A stretch of DNA of 64,000 nt, taken from Nissolia schottii (Eukaryota; Streptophyta; Magnoliopsida; Fabales; Fabaceae). The stretch is from the NCBI GenBank assembly GCA_003254905.1, contig QANU01021433.1, positions 62,001 to 126,000 of the forward strand, read 5' to 3'. Below, piece by piece: positions 22,628-36,555 of the stretch. A program made the position numbers and the translations under genes. Positions within the stretch are counted from its first letter, which is position 1. Every line of letters starts with the position of its first letter. The notes beneath the pieces are model-generated. The model did not search any database. It was not told the DNA's origin and saw only the letters and a program-made list of their open reading frames with translations.

Positions 22628-25600
22628 TTAGACCTGCTTCTTCTCTAAATTAGATACAGCAACCCGTTGTCGCTTCTGCCAAGCTGGGATCTTGCCAGGA
22701 AAGGCCCACCTCAACAGTCTCTCCCATGAGTAGCATACCACAAACATTAGAAACGCCCAAATCAATAATTTATCCCTTAACCCCACTGGCAGTGGCACCA
22801 ACTTCAACCAGTCATTTAAGTCCCTGAAGAGATCAGATGTAATCACTGTAAAGAAGACAACAGCAGCAACAAGTGCATACCGGAACGGCTTGTTTTCAGA
22901 GATACTTTGGTTGAATGGATGGCCCATGTAGTTCACAGCGAAAGTGGCCACCTGAAGCATCATGCTCACCATGTATGAAACAGTATTCACCAGGTTGGGA
23001 TGGAAATCTGCATCAGGTTCAATGCATTCATCTGGCATGTATTTTTCAGCCTCTTTCACGGATGAAATCAGGAATAACAGGTGAATGGAGAATTGCCCCA
23101 AAAGCGAAAGGAAGACATAAGCACAGAAGATATTGGGGTGGGGCCGCTCGGCTGAAAGGGTGGGAAGAGGGCGGGCGTGTGAGATAAAGAGGAAAAAGGC
23201 AGCAGTAAAGACACCACTTATTGTGGCCTGCACATCACCAAGTTTGACCCCATCCAGATACATGACACTCAACACATATGCAGTAGCAAGGCAGTTGAGG
23301 CCCAGAATTTTAAACATCTGGAGGGTTGTCACTAGGGTACTACGGCCTTGACGAATTATGTCAGTGGTGGGAGCAACAGATGCATGCTTCGCAGTGAAGG
23401 GGGATGCCATCGAGGCATCACCAAGCTTGACAACTGGTGCCCGACCATCTCCTTCCTCGTTAAGCTCATCAATCATCTTCTTGAGCTTCTGTCGTTGCAT
23501 ATCAGCAGCTGCCTGATGACGGTTGGCAGATGAGTGGCTGGTGGAATCCAATTTTGAAGCAACTTTGGCTTTTGAAGTGCCTTCTCCATTTGGGTTAACA
23601 GTCTTTCCAGATGCTTCTGGTGCAGACTTGGTTTTCTTTGACTTGGCTGATTTTGAACCATCTTCCCCAGATGAATCCGAAGAGGCGTTTCCACTTTGAG
23701 CTGGAGGCAATGCATTCAGAAGAGCGACTCCTACATCGGCCTAAATCAAAGAAGTTAGATTCATGAGCCCTGCGGCCTTTATTCTTGGTGAAAGATACTG
23801 AATATTTTTAAAATAATGATAATGTATTATGCAAAGTGCAAAACTAACAGCATCACAGGTTACAACCAATGATAATAAAATACCAGATATACAAACATGT
23901 TTAATTGAAGAAATGAAAAAAAATCACAGGACACTGAAATCGAATGGCTGCATGAAATAAAAACCGTTGCAGCAGAATATAAGAATGCACAAGGATTATT
24001 TTATCACTTGAAAAATTATTCTCATTTAGACATCAGAAAATAAATGTAGTTACTGTACTAGTAAGGTTTCTGCATATGATGGTTTTTTGGGTGGGTGTGG
24101 AAGTTGTCATTTGTCAACAGACTGAAATTATGTAATTTCCACTGGTAATTGACAAGTTCAATATTTAGGGAAGGAAGTGTTCCACTGATTGTTACCAAAC
24201 ACAAATTACCTGCTTTAGTGCCCCAACATCATTGGTTCCATCCCCACACATCAACGTTATCCGTCCCACAGTCTTGAAAGTGGTCATGATAAGTTCTTTT
24301 TGTTCAGGTGCAACTCTAGCAAACACCTGAAACAACAATTCAACTATGTCATGATGAAGGCAGTACCAAAAACCCAGCTCTAATGTTTAGTCATTTAGGA
24401 TAGATCATAACCTTCACATAAGGAATGACTCGAAGATGAGCTGATGTCTGCTGCAACATCTCAAAGCAATCACCTCCAACACAGAGATCATGAGTTTCTG
24501 ATAGAGACTGAACCTCTTTCTCACTGAGACCAATTATATCTATGGTAAGTTTAAAAACTAAACAAAGAATGACAAATAGAATAGTCTGGAAGAGGATCTC
24601 TTGTCCTCCTACTTTTGTAATTCTCTTCTCTTATTCTCAATATAAACTTCTTTTATCCACAAAAAAAGAGTTTGGAAGCAATCAGGTGTAAAAATTTTGC
24701 ATAGCAACAAAAATACCTTTGTCAAGAGGATTAGAATGCAAATCAAAACAAAGCTTAAATTCATTTAGTTAAAAAGAATAAGTTAATAATCAAACACATA
24801 CAGAAGATAGTGGAACCAGGGGAAAAAACTGAAAACTACCTGTAGCAAATGTTTTCAGTCTCATCAGGGGACATCCAATTATATCCCTCACCATTACTTG
24901 CTGGGCCAAGGATTAATGTAGGCTTTGATATAATATGAACTTGGCTAGCAACATGGCAAGCAGTCAAAGCTTGGTCACCAGTAATCATCACCTATCAATT
25001 TAGTCCAGAAAGATACCTGTCAGTTAGTTGTTACAGTTGAGTAAGATTAAGGAAATCCTATATCTTGTGTGTGCTAAAACTCTCCATCTGTGCCTACCCC
25101 CGTCCCCACCCAAAAAAGGGGTATATAAGTGGTTAACATGGTTATCAAATTGGGATTCGATTCATGAATAGGAAAGCTTATTTTCCGAATCGTGAATCAA
25201 ACTGTATCGTGAATCGTAAAATTCATGATCAATAATTAGACAGTATACACATTTTTCATGTAAAAGAACATTTAAAAAAAAAAAAAACTGTACAACATTT
25301 CAAAGTCAAATAGCTTTGTTTAACTAATAAACTGAGTGCGACAGTGAATGTATAAAATCTCTATATCAAAAGAATGAAAATTAAGCAATGAAATAGTTTG
25401 AAATGGTGTATTTGGTTACACCTCTTTAGTTTATTGCATTTAACAATTTAAGCTTATTTAACACTTAAATTTTCCCAATGAGAATGGGTGAAAAAATGTA
25501 AAAAGAAAGTAATGAATCGTTGAATTGTTTTCCGTCACATTGAATCGGTACATGTATCATAAGATTCAGAGTCATCTACAATTTAGTGCATGATATGAAT

Positions 25601-28600
25601 CGTAAGATTCTGATAACCATGGTGTTTAACATGAACCTAAAGAATACACAGGTTAGATATTGCTTACTGAAATCTACAATTTTATAAAGATGCAGGCAAG
25701 CTAACCCAAATTTACCCAATAGACAATTGATCACTAAATAGTTAAATCATTGAGTAGCTGCATATTGATATCTGAGATCAATAAACCACAACACTAATCT
25801 TAAAACTTCATAAAGACAACTTGAAGTTTAAATTACTACTATTACTCAAGGATCATATGTCAAAAATCTTTTATAAGTTATGTTGATGCAAGGAGTTTGA
25901 ACATTCCCACTAGAAGGCTTGACTACAATTCCATGAGTATGCCAAATCCTTCTTAACAATTCCCCATCATATCTTCATTGGTTTCCCTCTACCCCTCTTT
26001 AAAGGGATATCATCTGTAATTCCAAGTCTTACAGAGGCCTATTAAGGAACAGTTCTTTAATTGGTTTCCAATCTTTTTTACTGTCTATCGGAGCCACATC
26101 AACCTTCTCTCTAGTGACCAAATTAATCTCATGATTCTAATCAGTCCTGAAACGCCCCGTCCATCATTAAAATATTCATTTCCATAATTCTATGATATTC
26201 GTTTTTTGTTCAAGATAACAAAGCCTTACTATGAGTAAGAAAGTGTATTACATGAATTCCACTATGTCGATGTGCTAAGTTCCAAAGTGCTTGATCACAT
26301 ACATGTTAATCAATAATCAAAAACAAAATCTTAGAAAGTATTTTTCTTAGATAAGCTAAATTTAAACTCAAAGTCAAACAAAAGAAGCTATTTTAATTTC
26401 ATTTCCCTCAAGGCTGGAGCTTTTAGCTCTTCTAAGAGAATGTCTTTTGCACCCTACAAATGTACTATAGTTTTTGCAAGAGAAGCTGATTCAAAATGCC
26501 ACACTTACCAAGTCGTGTGAAGATTGTTTCAATTCAGATAAAACAGTGGCTGAATCTGATCTTATAGGACAATTAAATACCTGAAAATAACATAATACCA
26601 ACTTTTTTTTAGCATGAAGTCAATGAGAAGGGAAATTGTCTAGAATATATGAGGAGGAAGTTGATTGATTACCACAAAACCAGCAAAAGTAAGTCCACTC
26701 TCCACTTCATCCCTATCCAAGCTTCTAGCTTCACTGACCTTCAAGCATTAAACAGATAATAATAAGCATTAGTCCAGAGCAGCAAAGTGATAATTAAAGA
26801 TAAAAGAAACCTAACATTCTTCAGGACCAACGAGAAAAAACAATAATTTTTAAAAAATAATAATAATAATAATAATAAAAATTTAAAAATAAAAGAACTT
26901 CTCATCCCCACTCAACTACACTTGTTACAATCAATATTTATTGACATGAATTGGATATGTCAGAAGAACTACACAAAAATAAGCCAACACATCAGATTCT
27001 TACTGTCATGTCAGGGAGAGACTTGTAAGCCAGAGCAAGAACACGAGACCCCTGACGTGTATATTTTTTGTAGGTTTCAACATATGATTGTGGTACATCA
27101 ATGAGCCTATCTTGAATAATTTCTGGGGCACCCTGAAATCAAAGTTCATAAAGACCTGCTTAGAGGGATTCAATAAAGGGAAGGAAAAAAAAATAGTAAT
27201 TGTTACTATTGAAAAGTTTTAAAAACACAAAAGGTGCATGCATCTTGACTTACGTCCATTGCTGATCAACAATGTACTAGAGTAAGTGGAAAAAACAAGA
27301 AAAATAATTCAGAAGTTCAAATGATAAAACTCCGGGCTTTTAATGTAACAGTGGCACCAATTCTAATTCACTAACAAACATTTAATTGTAAATTGCCATA
27401 TCCACAAAAACGCTAAGTAAAGTACAGTCATGATATTAGTTATTACTTGCCAAGGCCAAATCTATCAACACTTACTTTAACATACAAAGTGTATGCATTA
27501 ATTTATTTTAGTTAGTGCAGCATAAGAGAGTGAGAGAGAGAGAAAGTGATAGGAATTTTTACGTGGGATTTTAAATATATAACAAGTGCCAATACACAGA
27601 GTAGACAATAGCAGCATCTGGTGCCACTATTGCACCAGAGAGGAGTGTCCACAGAGCACAACGGAGATGGTGTTACATAGCGTGCGGTGTTTCACAGACA
27701 AAAAGCAGTTCCCATAGCTGCTACTTTCTCACCTCAAGAAAAACCCTGTTATACCCCTTTCTTTTAACAGAGCTGAGTAATCCATGGGGGTTTAAGGGTA
27801 ATTTCTTCTCCCCCTTTCTCCTCAATGCGCACTGCTGTCCTTTGTCTCTCTTGCTCTCAGTCATTGGTGCCCCAACTTCTACCGACCATGCTTCCGGTGA
27901 CCCAGGTCTCAGCCCCTCCGCCCTCTCTTTTTTCCTGGGTCTCTCTCGTCTTTCTCTATTTTTTTCCCCTTCTGCTACTCCTTCTCTAATGTCTTTTTAT
28001 TTACAGAGTCTTAGAGGCCTAAGTTAAATTAGGATTTGGTTCCTTTTTTTTAATCTTTTTCCCTTATCATAATTGATTTTTGTTTTACAAACTTGTTATT
28101 TATACATAGATTGATTATTATTATTATTATTGTTATTATGTTTTTAGAGTATCACATAAATAAATTAAATTATGAAAAGGTGCCTCCTATCGTATAGTGT
28201 TAAACTTTGGCAGTCTACCGCAGTCATAGTTTCATTAACCTATAAGTCAATGTTACATAATACCCCCAAAATAAGGAGGGCAAACTAAGGTTATAAAGAA
28301 TAAACTTAAATCAGGAAGGATCTGATTGTGTAACATGCACGTATCAAAAATTGCATATTTCCTAAACAGAACAATAAGCACCAAACAAACCTTCACAAAG
28401 GCAAAAAATTCCTCCTGAATGCGAACGATAACTGCCATTCGTTTCAAGTGAGACGCAAAATGGTAGCGCTGAACAATTTGGACAGGATTTCCATTACCCC
28501 TGCAATTTCACAACATATCAGGATAATCAAAGATAATGTAGAACTGTATAAATTACAAAAGAGATAGGAAATGATCAGGGAAGAGAAAGGACGAGAATGA

Positions 28601-31600
28601 AGAATACAAACAAAAAATATCTGACAATATATATTTGTAACATATTTCCATGGTACACGTATTCTTAGCATTTTTAATCACTATTTCATTGTATTAGCAT
28701 CATTGTTCTAAACCCAATTACCAAAAAATTGAATCAAATAAATCTCACATAAATTAAAAAGACAATTCTGAATGTCTTATCTATCTGAAACAGTAGAGAA
28801 GACATTCAGAATTAAAATACTTAAAAATGCAGAAATAAATTCACTTACCTTTTTGGAACAGCCTTCTCATCAGATTTATAATTCCAATCAATTCCCTTAA
28901 GCGCAGCCTTCTCAAGAGGATCACCAACCTGTGGAATATTAAGGAATATATAAGAATACAGTATGTAAACAATAGCAAGGATAAACGGAGCAAATATGGA
29001 AGTCTTGCTAGCTTTAGAGCCAGAATCATGGGGACCTATTGCTCAAACTTGATAGTTATGAAGCATAAGGCATGAAAAAAATATTTATAACCTGGGAAAA
29101 GTAGGACATGCAGTGACAAGTGTGGAAACAAAAGGATAAAAAAATTCCTTTCCCAAGTATAGCAAAAGAAAACTTCTATTTTAATTCCCTCAAATAGCTA
29201 CTATCAGCAACGAAATTGATTTAGCATGACATCCAAAGTAAAGTAATTTCTAATAGTAAATTGATAGCACTTAGCCTGATATCAATCAGGTAATAACGAA
29301 ACAAGGGGGTAGACATAGTCTTCAGAAACTGATCCATGCATACTGTGCAAGGCAATTAATGAGGCATTCTTGTTTTATGTCCAATGAGCACTGTGATCCA
29401 CCCCCCAAACAAAGGATGCCATAGTTACTTACCTTAAAGTTAAAAGGGAGAAATGCAAGTAAACTTATCAATTGAATTGCTACAAAGCTATTTACCTCTC
29501 CTTTAGGTTATGATATCAATTATCAGGCTTTGAATCAATTTTCAAGAATCCACGTACATATTTTCTATCACAAATGAATATAGAAGCAAAAATGATCTTA
29601 AATTTTAATACTGATCAAGTTTCCCTACAGAAAAGGAGATAAAAAATCAGGAGGAAAAAATAAGGTTTAAAGAAAAATATTGAAATGTGGCATGCTAAAT
29701 TGTTATATTCAACACCACAGCATGGTCTAAAAGGAAGACTGACTTTAACCATCTGCAGAGAGAGAGGCATACCAGCTTATTCTCAACAAATACCAACGCA
29801 TGGCAAGAAGCAAGGATTTCTACAGTTCGCACAGGCACTCTACTCATGTCAGATTCCAAATCAGTAGTTCCTGTCAACCCAACAACTCCAGAAAACTCCT
29901 ATAATAATATGGGAGGAGAAGAAGTTATAACACAAAGTATGGTCACAAATGACAAATCAATACCATGTCCTGAATGAACGTACCATGTCATCAGATGTAA
30001 GAGTCCCAGTCTTGTCGAAACAACATATATCAACCTATGTTCAAGAAAAACCAATGTGAATATGTAATCAACACGCAAAGTAAAGAATGTACAAGAGGAG
30101 AAACATAATACTAGTACTCCACATACCTTCCCAGCAAATGGTATTCGAAAAGGTTCTGTGCAAAAAATTCCACGCCGTGCCAGTGCAATCAGGGAAGTAT
30201 TTACAGCTATTGATAATTCCATAGGTAACTCGGGAGGTATCACAGAAGTAACAATAAGCGAACAACTCAATATAAGTTTGTACTTGCTCCTAGTGGGATC
30301 TTCTAGCCCCTGCACCATACCATTATAAATTTACCAAGTCATATCACAATTTACATTAGGAACAAGCCATATCATTGGTTAACATTCATCAGTGGGGAAG
30401 CATTACCTTGATAAGCACATAACCAGCAGCAATTAGAGCAAATACAACCAAGAATAAAATGAACAATCCACTTTCCCAGCTATTGGCGGTAACCTATAAT
30501 ATGTCAATTTAGAAGGCAAAGAAAGAAATCAATTTCATCGAAAATGGAACTGAAGTTAAATACTTAAGCTTAACAAGGTCTACAATCTACATCAAATTAC
30601 CCTTTCTGTAGAGAACAAGATTGTTCGCATCAACTTTCCTTGACTTGTTTCAAACCCCGTTCTAAGGACAACAGCCAAGCAGCCACCATCAGGCGTTTTC
30701 AGAGGGAAGGTCTGACTCCATTAAGATTGTTAAAAACAAACAGGATGAGAAACATGAGTACAACCACAACATTAATTGAAAATGTAAAATATCTTTGCCT
30801 GAAATCACCTTATCTGGAGTGTGCTGCAGTATTTTAGTTCCACCAAATAAGACATGGCTTTTATCTCGCCTTACCGACAACTTCTCCTCAACCCCCCTAC
30901 CAGTGATTGAAACCTACAAGAAGGGTCATATCTAAATGAGAATCATGCAAGAAGAACATCATGAAATAAATTTTATTTATAAAAAAAATCATGAAATTAA
31001 AAACCTACCAGTCCCCCCATAGGCTTATCATAGATGCATTTAGATAGACCACAATCAGAAGAAGGACTAAATATTTATAATAATAACCCTTTATTCTCCA
31101 TGGGAACGTAGGGGCAAGGGACATGCACAGACTTTTGAAATTTTGTAAAGAATAAACAGAAATCAGTAATCAAATGGTTTCAGCAAGTCATATACTAAAT
31201 AGAATCATCATTAGTAAATAAAGAAAAACAGGAGGCAAAACATGGGGTGACCCAATTGTAGCCCTGCAGCTGACAAAGGAGGCTGGGCCACAAACCAAAT
31301 ATTGAGCAACATGTATGATCATACCAGTAATATCTGTCCAAACACATTGCTCAGCTTCCAGGGTAAAACTCAATTTCATAACGTTAAGCATATAACCAGT
31401 GTCATAAGCCAAGAGGAACTCAACAAGTAACCACTACTGCTAACAGACAAAGAAGTCCATGCCAGCAAAGAAATAAATATGCAAATTTGGCAACATGGGA
31501 CATCTACTCAAAATTTTAACAAAATATAACCCCAACAAAACCACTTCCTAGCTTTTTAAGTATCATAAATATATCCATTAGTGATTACTGATTAGAAAAG

Positions 31601-34600
31601 CACATTAAAGTGTAGTTCAGAAAAGAGAAACACCTTCCATTGAGGAGTAGACTCGCCTGTGAGAATAGCTTCATTTACAATTGCACTTCCAGCCAATATA
31701 AGCATGTCTGCTGGTACAGACTTCTCCTCTCCATTCTGACCAGAAGAGCGTCCTATGGAGACAACATCCCCGGGCAAAAGGTCCGTACCAGAGAGCTTTA
31801 CCCATCTATACACGAAATATGCAAGCAAGGATTACAATTTTACTCAATTAAACCAAAATGAGATGCAAAATGAGAAAACATACTTGCCGCAACGATGTAC
31901 CATTACAATCTGACTATCCACTCTAACACGCCTTAGCTCAGTTAAAGTCTTCAACCGACTTTTTGCCATGGTTGACTCAAACATAAACAACATAAACAGA
32001 GTGAACAAACTGTAATACCAATATTCATCCAAACACCAGAGACCCACACAGAAAACCTGATCAAAATAGAAGCAGGAACAGTCAAGAATTAGCATATGAA
32101 GATTAAAGACATGAGAGAGAGAGGGAGGGAGGGAGATTAAAGAAAGGATACCTGAAATACAAAAAAAGGCTCCATACAGTGCTCTTTCATCAATTTCTGA
32201 AATGTTGGCTGAGGATAATCAAATCTACAATATTAACATGCAGAAAATTAGAGAGCAAAACTAAAACAACACAGTGCTTAGAGATCAAATGAGAAAACTA
32301 CGTCTCTCTAGCAAAGAGGAAAGGAATAACAATATAATCCAACATTATCAGCCTAGGGGATTGCATCAAATCATGGTTAACTTAACCACAAAAATCAAAA
32401 ATTGTGTTCTGAGGGACAGTAGATATAAATGAAATGAAATTTGTAATAAAGGAAAAAGGAAACCTACACATTCCGCCCCCATTTCTCAGTAGCAGAAAGA
32501 ATTTTAGCTTCAGAGCCATGTCCACTACTCTTGAGATAATATCCAATGGTTTCCTTTGTAGGGTAAGAAAGTTTGCAAAATGTCCCATTCTCCTTCGAAA
32601 AAACAAAACACTGTTTTCTAAACTCAAAGTAAATCTCATCCTGATCAACTGTTGATGAAGAACCTGCAGGCTGCACAAGCAAACACTTAACCATATATAC
32701 AAACAAAGCAAGAGCCTTAAAAGAGGAAAAGAGAAAAAGAGAAAAAGAAAATAGCTTATCAAAACACAATCTGTAAGACCAGGAAGCAACAACATATACA
32801 AAGAGGTAGATGGATTCACAAAATGCAGTAATGCACAATTTAAAAATATTAAGCAGAGTTAGCATACAGCAGGCTGGGGTACAACATCAAGAAAAAAGAA
32901 TACATTTTTTTTGCAGTGCACTCTACTATATATTCAAAAATATCAAAGTAACTGCAACAGTGCACAACAAACATTAATACAAAATTACAAATACGAGATC
33001 AAAACATGCACTTGAAACATTAAATTATGCTATGATTAAAAATATAAGCGTGTCTACTTTTCTTTTCCAACCTAAAGCTATCTTGCTAATTGCTTAAAAA
33101 GAAGCTACAAAGATCACTTTATACCATTAAGGTATTGTTTGGTAAGCGTCCCGATACAGCAAATACAGAGACGCAGGGACAACAGAGACGTCCCTTGCGT
33201 CCAAGACATATCTTCTGTATTTTTCTTTTTTGGATGTACAAAATTTAGTTAAAAAATTATCTCAAGACAAAGATGTTTTTAAGTTTTATATTTTCGTCTC
33301 CTTTTCCAAACATGTTTCTATCCCCACTGTCTCCGTATTTTATGTCCCGTGAAGCTTACCAAACACTACCTAAAAGAGGTAGTAGACCAAAGCTATCATT
33401 GAAATTCTGGCTTTCCTCTCTAACTGTAGGCACCCAGTTAATGTTTACCACTTACCAGTACAATGCACTCTGCCGCAGCACTGTCTTCTTTTACCCTCCC
33501 AAAATCTATAAATAAGCATATGAGGAGTTGCTACTGAACTCGGGATGAACACAATTTGTATTAGTCCTAGAGAGTACAATCATCCAAACATGCACATCTT
33601 AATAATACATAACCCCCCCCTCCAAAAAAAAATTCCAAGTTCTACACTTCCCTTTATTACGGTAATTCATCAAAAACCGTACTAGTTTACCAGGACTTGA
33701 CAGTCATCACTTCATAGGGTATATTCCATATACAAACTCTAACACTCACCTCCAAATCAAAGAAAAACATATAACCAAGGAGCTAGGTGAAGCAGCTAGG
33801 CTGCATTTTCTACAAATTATTACTTTATCAGCAACAATACTATGGTAAAAAAATAAAACATCTACAACCATCCAAATTCTGCAGTCAGTGCAGTATATTG
33901 TAGCCATTAAAACATCCCCGGATATAGTACTTTCCGTAATAAAAGAGATCAAGAAGAGGAGAAATAGACGCTAGACAGTCCACTCCGACATAAAGTTCAA
34001 ATTGGGGACACTTGCAGTGCTCAACTATCACTCAGTCCAAACATATAGTGTTCCAAAGGACACAACACAAATTATCATTAAGAGTTCAATTCAACCCCTT
34101 TAATACTATCCTCATTCAACACCGCCAGCAAATGCACATCATAACATGTCCCTCACTTCTCACCACACAATAAAACCGCAAAGACCCAGGTCTAACGCCA
34201 AATTGAAACCTCAAAGAACAACTTCAATTCAATTCAGTGCATGTTCGGTCAAAGCTTAATTTTAAAAAGTAACCAATATTTTACAACAAATGTCTCAGGA
34301 ACCTTTTAATTACTAGCTATCTATAACTCAAAATAAGCTTCATATCCAAGCACACCTTCAATCACTCAAAAACACCTCAGGCACTTACAATTTTCCGAAA
34401 GTGAAGCGGCACGACCTCTTTCGAACCCGAGAACTTCGCCGGAGTTATCTTGCAGGAATCAGCCTGGTGAATATTCTTAACCTGCAGGCAAATCAACAAA
34501 GTCCAAAATCACAACAGAGCCGTTAAAAAAAACTGCACTCACCCAGCAACCCGCACATGACCCGCAAACCAATCAACACACGCGTACGCACTCGCATACC

Positions 34601-34848
34601 TTGCTATAATGGGCAAAACACTTGAAATCGACGGACCATGCGGTGAAGAGGCAGACGAGGATGTGAAGGGCGGCGAGGGCGCCCAAGATGATGCAGGCGT
34701 CCACGAAGTCCAGGCTGGGGAGTGCCGCCGCCACCCACGCGCCGTAGATAACGGCGAAGGGCAGGACGTCGACGCGCCACGCTAGTTGCTTCTTCTTCAG
34801 CAAATCGACGCGGTCAACCACCTTGCCGCCAACGTGAAAGCTCGACAT
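22628..34848 (-). CDS. PDR2: P5A-type ATPase, PDR2/MIA-like, complete 21-exon gene
   Basis: Exons on the minus strand: 34848-34600, 34481-34389, 32670-32468, 32224-32152, 32056-31884, 31805-31634, 30913-30809, 30711-30601, 30493-30407, 30309-30127, 30034-29984, 29898-29773, 28928-28849, 28499-28391, 27132-27004, 26738-26673, 26580-26509, 24991-24840, 24523-24412, 24326-24210, 23740-22628. All phases agree, giving 1191 residues; Arabidopsis PDR2/MIA is about 1180. Start [20 protein letters not shown] matches the family. Motifs: LTGES (312-316), the P5A signature PPELP (447-451), DKTGTLT with phospho-Asp490, [18 protein letters not shown] (810-817), then a Ser/Lys-rich linker and six or so C-terminal membrane spans. 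P5A ATPases act in the ER; yeast Spf1 and human ATP13A1 remove misinserted transmembrane helices, and plant mutants affect phosphate response and pollen. Two MITEs sit in introns 2 and 17. Confidence 0.95.
25137..25621. mobile_element. hAT-like non-autonomous element in ATPase intron 17
   Basis: The 485-bp element begins CATGGTTATC and ends GATAACCATG, perfect 10-bp inverted ends, and is flanked by GTGGTTAA (25129-25136) and GTGTTTAA (25622-25629), an 8-bp target duplication with one mismatch. The subterminal DNA is full of AATCGTGAATC / GATTCACGATT words. An 8-bp duplication points to hAT. No coding content. Related AATCG-rich DNA lies at 11460-12640. Confidence 0.75.
27500..28060. other. 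Atypical block within ATPase intron 14
   Basis: After a GA-rich run near 27525-27548, the intron has higher GC and many pyrimidine runs up to about 28060, unlike other introns of this gene. The open frame at 27842-28027 shows no known domain. It may be an old insertion, but no inverted ends or duplications were found. Confidence 0.3.
33131..33370. mobile_element. Tourist-like (PIF/Harbinger) MITE in ATPase intron 2
   Basis: The left end GGTATTGTTTGGTAAGC and the minus-strand reading of the right end GGTAGTGTTTGGTAAGC form 17-bp inverted repeats with one mismatch, continuing less perfectly inward. The flanks are TAA on both sides (33128-33130 and 33371-33373), the usual target duplication size and sequence for PIF/Harbinger elements. 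Length 240 bp, non-coding. Confidence 0.8.
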
Positions 34849-35160
34849 TGCTGCTGTGCCGCCGAAGGATCAGCTCCAGCTGGTGAAGGATCGAGAGGAT
34901 TGATTCGGAACGGCGTCGGGTTGAATCGAAGGTTGATGAATGAATCAAGAAATTGGCAAATTAGGGTTTGGGGGTTCAGATCTGATGAAAATTGTGGGGA
35001 AAAAAAGTGAGAATTGGGAAAGAGGTTTGGGTTTGTTAGGGGTTACGTTAGAGAGGGGGACTAAAGTGAGTTGAGTGGGCGAGTTGAACGATTCGCCACT
35101 CGTGAGGATTTGGGTCTCTGTCTGCTACTCTAGTTCCCACTTCCCATTGTTAGTTCTCAG
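34849..35160 (-). promoter_or_regulatory. 5' leader and promoter region of the P5A ATPase gene
   Basis: GC-richer DNA directly upstream of the ATG at 34848, reading away to about 35150, where it falls to AT-rich repeat DNA. A long leader is likely. A TATA element is not clear. A copia remnant begins about 60 bp beyond this block, so the intact promoter appears short. Confidence 0.4.
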
Positions 35161-35842
35161 TTTCGGAATCTGATTATCGCAAAATATTAACTTCCTGATA
35201 CAAGAAAGTATATGCTGTTAAAGCGAAGAAACTAATAGAGAAATCAAAGAGTAATAGATAATTTTAAAATTGAGAGTACGAGAGGTGAACCATATAAAAA
35301 AAAAATAAGGTGACAAATTCTATTTAATCAAATTTTAATTAAATTAGGATAAGGATATCTATTAAATATTTTATGATAATTTTTTTGATGTCATTAGGAT
35401 ATGTCTCATTAAAACTTTACAAAGAAAATCCTATTGGAAAAAAATCTTAGTGAAGTAAAAAAAAAAGTATAACATCTCATTAACTTAATGGAATACAAAT
35501 TTTGATGAAGAAAAAAAGAGTAGAATATTTCTCCCCCTATTAAGTTAATTGTGGACATCAATATAAAAAGATGATGTAGAAAGTGTCACTGTAAGATATC
35601 CATACACGTAGTAATGCAGCTTTTGTAATAATGGTTACACAACCTCCATTCCTTTTGTTTCCACATGTAAATAAATAACTTTTGAACCAAAATATAAAAA
35701 GAGAAAAAATAATTTTGTCATTACATAGTCATTAAATTGTGATTTTGATTTATATCAATAAAATAAATCTATAAAGATATCACAATAAATATTGAAAATC
35801 ATTATAGTAGGTTCTTGTTAAACAATAACTAAATCTCACTAA

Positions 35843-36555
35843 TTAGTTTAAACTAAAAGTTATATCTAATGGCGTATTATTAGCGAAATATACTAGTGCT
35901 TTAATAGCACTAAAATGTGGTACTTTTAGAACAATAAATTTTTTGTCATTTTCATAAGGTATTAATGGATCTTTATCAACAATCTCACAACCATTTTGAT
36001 ATTTAATGGATGTGTTCAATCTATATAAACTCATTTTAGAGTCTTCTTAGGATAACAAATTAGATTCAAACCCTTTTATGAAAATGTATGGATAAATGTG
36101 ATCAATTTTATACTCATATCTCAATAAAAATTGACTTAGGCGATTTGTATCACATACGTCATGATTATTTTAATCAATATAAGGATTGTTGAAGTCTTAA
36201 TGAACAAATTTTCTCAAAAATTTCTATATGTTTAAGCTACTAGTTTGTAAGCCATATTAATTGTTTACAGACACATGTCTAATTTCTTTATTAATTATCA
36301 AAATTAAATTCATCATTGGAGAATATATCTCCATATAGTCAACGCCAAGTTTTCTGAAAAACCTTGTACTACAAGTCGTGCTTTCTCATTTCTCTCCATT
36401 TTTTTTGCACAAAAACTCATTTGTATCCTCACTGGTTTCACACTTTCTGGTGCTTGACTATAGATCCCAAACATTTCATTTTTTTCAAGTGAAATTAATT
36501 TTAACTTAAATTGCGTCTTTCTACATTGGATAATCATCTCTCTATCTATATTCAT
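35843..36555 (-). pseudogene. Copia pol remnant (reverse transcriptase/RNase H)
   Basis: Two readable islands, 36555-36313 and 36034-35843, match the plant copia RT start (PEGVKPV-like, KARLVAQGFS-like) and the 'VPYLSAIGALMYLAN-TRPDI'-like connection. Stops and frameshifts separate them, and the YVDD active-site region cannot be read. Confidence 0.7.

Noticed and set aside
24523-24555. Alternative acceptor CCATAG at about 24541 for ATPase exon 19
   Set aside because: It leads to a TGA within six codons. The TCTCAG acceptor at 24524 keeps the frame and the conserved SEKEV sequence.
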